Positions 59,801-64,000 of a stretch of 64,000 nt of DNA are shown piece by piece. This DNA is from Acanthaster planci (lineage: Eukaryota > Echinodermata > Asteroidea > Valvatida > Acanthasteridae). The notes beneath the pieces are model-generated. The model was not told the origin of the DNA and searched no databases. It was given only the letters and a program-made list of their open reading frames with translations. A program made the translations under genes and the position numbers. The stretch is from the NCBI RefSeq assembly GCF_001949145.1, contig NW_019091402.1, positions 132,961-196,960 on the forward strand, given 5' to 3'. Within the stretch, counting starts at the first letter, position 1; every line of letters starts with the position of its first letter.

Positions 59801-62800
59801 AAATGAGAAGCAGTAGAACAGTGCAGGTTTAGAAGTGAGAGAGGGGAAAAGCTGAAAATATGCCGGGAAAATCACGGGAAGGCTGTAAAAACCGAGTTCA
59901 CAGGTACAGGTAAGCCTGGGTGGAATTTGAATCCGACGCAAGCACCCCGTAAGAACTGAATATTTTTAACACAATAAAACACAACATAAAAGAACGTGGA
60001 AAGAACTGAAATGTTCACCGTCAAAGCTGATGATGAACAGAAAACATCTTATCAGATGAGAATCTAAAGTTGGCACGGAGAAAATGACATCATGAAACTC
60101 GGCATCCTGACAAGACGGACACAGATTGCCGTGCATCCTGCACATGCTATCAACATGACCAGATTTAATACTTGTCCTGTGTCCCTAGAGGTGAAATTTA
60201 TCATGTGACGTATTCTGCATGCACCGCCAACAGCTTGCAAAATAGATGGCAGCGCCTTGATTTCCCAACCGCAAGCTATACAATTTCCAAGGGAATTAAA
60301 CATTAGGTTTTCCCGGCGGAATTCATCATCTTTGCACACGAATTAGCGACAGTTTCATTCAAATTAGCACGAAACAGATTGGCGACCTATATATCACCAT
60401 TCAACGAGCAAAACTGATCATTTGATTTCATTCCAAGAGCATGCGATAATTGCGATTGCACAATCTTGTTATTCATAAAGTGGAGGGTCGGCATTTAGTT
60501 TGGAGAAACAGGCAAAAAGCATTCAATTCGCACAGACACTCCCGCTGTATGTGTTTTGGCGTTCAATTTCGTGAATCGGCAAGCATTTCTGAGATTCGTG
60601 CAGTGTTATCCATTAAAAGGTAAATCTTCTAATTCTTTCTTTTTAATTAGTTTATGCTAAATATTTCATGAAAGGAAACGTTTGGTTCACGGGTAGAGAT
60701 CTCCATATAAATGCAAATTAAAATTCTTTATTAACAAAAATGGACAAAGTGGGGAAATGTCGAAGAAGGATGACAAAAATAGAATGAAACATGAAACATG
60801 AAAGCAAAAACATTACTTACAACTGTGGCAAAATAAGAAAAAGAAGCCATTGTTAAGAGAGCCCGAAAAATCTTAGTGTACTTGCACATTTATGGAGAGT
60901 GTGTTTCTTGTGTATAAAATAATAAACTACAAATCAGTAAACTGATCTAAAGGACTTTGCTTTCAGCATCCGTGATGAAGGTCAAAGGAGAGTTTCATTT
61001 CTACATTTTGATTTAACGGGCAATCAGTACTGGAGTAAATGTACCGTATTTTTGATGTAGAATTTGTTTGAAGTATATACAAATATACAAGTACATTCAA
61101 TTCAATACGAGGGACACACCTCTAGCGTGTTTTCTACTTTTAATGTCCCCTTCTGGTCTATTATGAATCTTAATTTGACGTATAAGCCTCTTACCTTGAA
61201 GTTTTCTAATTTGAAGGCTCAAAATGCGAACATGATCGCCCATAGACGAAAATGAAAGTAAAACTCGGGAGAAATTTCTCATTCCAGTTACCCAGCGCGA
61301 AATCGAGTAACGGTTACGCACTGTTCAATTGAATGAAATTGATTTTAAATTGAATTTGTTACAGTACACTATTCGACGCCTGTAAACCAATTTGAAGACT
61401 CTACCGTATGAAAAAACCATGGGAGCAACTTAATAAATTGAACAATAATGAATTTTACTGGGGAGATGACGAATTCGGCCCAGAGACCTATATTACAGAA
61501 AATCTCTGCAAACAACCCCTGCGAAGCAGATACGTTACACCCCAACAAAACCAAAAAGCCACACAATTTAATCATAAAACTCTACTCTATCCTCAGAAGC
61601 TGAAAGGAATCATAAGACAACTTCCGAAGGCCAGGTCAACGAAATCGGCGGACGTAAAAGGCAGTTACAAACAGGTATCCAAAAGTATACAGCACTTTCA
61701 GGCACTTCATTGCAGATATTCTGCTTAGATCAGTATGTAGCAAATATTCCTACAGTGTCTTGACGTCTACCCTTTGTGAAAAGTGTGGATCACACTCTAA
61801 TGCTCAATACGCCTTTTGCGGGTGACCTTTGAATAAAATCTGGAACACTGAGTTCTTTAAATTCACGGGAACATAATTCAAATTCTTCATACTAAAAAAC
61901 ACTGTTGCCATACCTCATGGTTCGGGGCAAACTTTTGCTTAGTTAAATTTCTTGCAGTCCATTCCAGAGATGTTGGTCGCCATGCGAAAGCTTGCCCCGA
62001 ATCACGAGGTGTAGAAACAGCGTATTTAGTCAGTTTACGTTTGTGTGCAATCGAATAACTCAGTGTACCAGATTTTATTCAAATTTAATTAGCAAATGGC
62101 GTATTCAGTACCACTGGAGTTACTCTAACATTTGGGCATTTTCAGGAAGGTACCATGGCCTGAGAAATTGGTCACTTCTTTCATCAGAGATGATTACTGA
62201 TGATACGATGGCCTCTGCCTGGGTACGATGCGTGTAAAAATAGTCAATGTTACCAATATCTTTTTCTTTCACAGGTACGATAGTCGGCATTGCAGTTGGG
62301 GTAACAGCACTGATTATTCTTTTGGCAGTTGTCGTGGGTGTATGTCAATGGAAGAAAAGGTATCAGCCTGATCTCATTAGTCACTATAAACACTCCTCAG
62401 ATTTCTCTCATATCAAATAAAATTGTTCTACGAGACCACATTACACAGGACTGGTGCAACCATTCTCTTGAAAAATGCCTTAACAACAAACAATATAGCA
62501 ATACAGCCTACGGCGCAGTGGTATGATCCCAATGGATGTCTTGCAACCAACAAAAACAAAATTCCAAAAGGGCCTGGGAGAAACGCGCCAATCCTTGTTT
62601 CCTAGACATTATATCCATTACATCTTCGCGTTTGGGTACAATTAAGTTTTTGTGAATCATTTATATTTGACCACGAACCTGTAACATATAAATCTATAAT
62701 CATACAGCATATATAACATCTGCAAGTGCAAGATTAATGCAAAATAGTTATTTGTAAAAGACTGTAACAGCTTGTAAAATTTCACTATTTCAGAGCTAAG

Positions 62801-63142
62801 AGAGAAACCAGAAGTGTAGATAATGTTGCCATGGCAACAGTGGAATCCACTTTTACGAATGTGTCCTATGAACAACCGGAAGTAGGGCAGCCCAGCACAG
62901 CCCTTGCCATGTCAACCCCGCCCATGTACAGCCAAGTCGCAAAGAAGCCGCCAGCTGGCGGTGAGGTGTACGCGACAGCTGATGACGTTACTACCCCAGG
63001 GAGCATGCCATGCTATCAAGTTGCCGTTCTCTCTCATGATGATGAGGAGACAGGATGGGTTGAGAATACAGTATATGGGTGTGAATCATTTCCAATTGAG
63101 CTTCCAAACAATCCGCTAACAATGGAAAAAAAACCTAACTAG
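56863..63142 (+). CDS. Receptor D: divergent WSC-Sushi transmembrane protein
   Basis: Coding exons: 56863-56977, 58235-58534, 59409-59672, 62275-62359 and 62794-63142, in all 1,113 bases or 370 residues. The signal peptide has LWALTFQLAIVP. The WSC carries the extra N-terminal cysteine pair (YTDCNRFVAC), so it is closer to the kinase receptor's WSCs than to A-C. The Sushi exon is 36 bases longer and supplies its own short Ser/Pro stalk (NSSSADPPSS), and no separate stalk exon is found in the 2.6-kb intron before the transmembrane exon. The tail keeps NVSYEQPE, PPMYSQV, EVYATADD and GWVENTVYGCESFP, but lacks the final WVENxIYE repeat, ending at TAG. The first of several Met codons is taken as the start; ATG 56911 is an alternative. 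Confidence 0.8.
61831..62080. repeat. Foldback MITE, copy 2 (family B)
   Basis: It starts GAATAAAATCTGGAACACTG and ends in the complement, with the inner pair TACCTCATGGTTCGGGGCAA and TTGCCCCGAATCACGAGGTG. It is the same family as 22192-22490 and, like it, lies in an intron of a WSC-Sushi gene. Confidence 0.7.
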
Positions 63143-64000
63143 ATCAAAACCTGCACTGTGTTCGATAGTACCGGTATATCATTCAAGACATCCTTTTCTA
63201 TCTTCACCATTAACATCAAGTTCCTGCAACCCAATGAGTTGGAATATATACATTTCCTTGACTAGATTATTTCTGGCAAGAACTTATGGCCTGAAATTTG
63301 ATGTGTGAAAAAGTGGCATTGGCGTTACACGTCAAGACGGCATAGATAAATAATAATTCGCTTTAATTTGCAAAGGTACGGGCATCTGCCGCCACTTTTT
63401 GCGCAATGACATAACGCGCTGAAGTAATTTAGCCTAACAATTTCACTCGTGATATTTCCCATACGTATAGTTTATACATTGTATGGACAACGTAAATAAC
63501 GGTGGTGTGTATACAGTTCTGAAGTGTTAACAAAACTCTTTCTCAATAACGATCGTATACAGGAGATCCGCTTTCAATAATGTGAACAGCATCAATCTAT
63601 GGGGAAAAAAGAAATGATGTGCTGTATTGTATGCTAATTGTACCTTATTCAATCACTGTCGGCTCCCAACAGGTTTCTAAAACACAACGCTGACAGTGCA
63701 AAAAGCTAGCGGATGAAATGAAAGCTTGTTCATTTACTTCCTCAAATTAAAGGGAACACTTTGTCAATTCAATACCGTCTGCAACAAACGTTCATTTCCT
63801 TACGACTGCAGTGTGGAATGGCATGTTAAATGTAAAATACTGAACATGTAATCAAGACGTTATACGCATTTACAGTCGTAATTGAATTATAATTATTACG
63901 TAACATCAATCTGGGCTTGTTAAAGTAAATACCTGGAATGAACTGCACTTAAAGTGTTACAACAGGGAAGTATAACGTTCTAATAGAGAAGTACGACTTG
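63143..64000. other. 3' flank of receptor D
   Basis: AT-rich non-coding sequence. No further exon of the family and no clear AATAAA hexamer; the window ends here. Confidence 0.5.

Noticed and set aside
61408-61728. A 106-codon open frame in the long intron of receptor D
   Set aside because: Composition is low-complexity (Asn, Lys, Gln), it has no family motif, and it would not fit the phase between the Sushi and transmembrane exons.

Overview
This is a stretch of an animal nuclear genome. It has split genes with GT-AG introns of about 0.1-2.5 kb, an AT-rich background, many small foldback (MITE-like) repeats, one tRNA-derived SINE fragment and one N at 12030. The gene content points to a marine invertebrate such as a coral/anemone or an invertebrate deuterostome (amphioxus or hemichordate grade): an IFIT-like TPR gene, a receptor tyrosine kinase with WSC and Sushi modules, and WSC-Sushi transmembrane relatives. 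I cannot decide the species from the sequence. All confident genes are on the + strand.

Layout. (1) 1.0-9.4 kb: an IFIT-like tetratricopeptide gene in eight exons. Its main exon carries the diagnostic IFIT N-terminal motif and is followed by an unusual charged, helical C-terminal extension. An unassigned open exon with its own poly(A) signal follows at 9.5-9.9 kb. (2) 9.9-19.2 kb: no gene I can support, only repeats and hairpins. (3) 19.2-28.8 kb: a complete receptor tyrosine kinase made of signal peptide, WSC, stalk, WSC, Sushi, stalk, transmembrane segment and tyrosine kinase. The 18 accepted exons join to exactly 826 residues. One further Sushi exon inside it is broken by a 1-base deletion, and a third is a decayed 5'-truncated copy. 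(4) 33.3-63.1 kb: four tandem relatives (here receptors A, B, C and D), each with signal peptide, WSC, Sushi, stalk and transmembrane segment. Instead of a kinase, each has a short tail carrying conserved tyrosine motifs. A and B lie in a tandem duplication of about 8-8.7 kb spacing that includes promoter and 3' flank. Receptor A carries an in-frame TAG in its tail exon with the old frame intact behind it.

How the parts may work together (inference). The kinase receptor and the kinase-less receptors share the same exon phases, signal-peptide motif, WSC and an almost identical Sushi exon. The array therefore looks like a paired-receptor system: one member signals by its own kinase, and the others offer SH2-docking tyrosines that a kinase could phosphorylate. 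The Sushi exon is far more similar between paralogues than the WSC exon, which suggests gene conversion or repeated exon transfer inside the cluster. Ligand, expression and immune role are unknown; the neighbouring IFIT-like gene is only suggestive.
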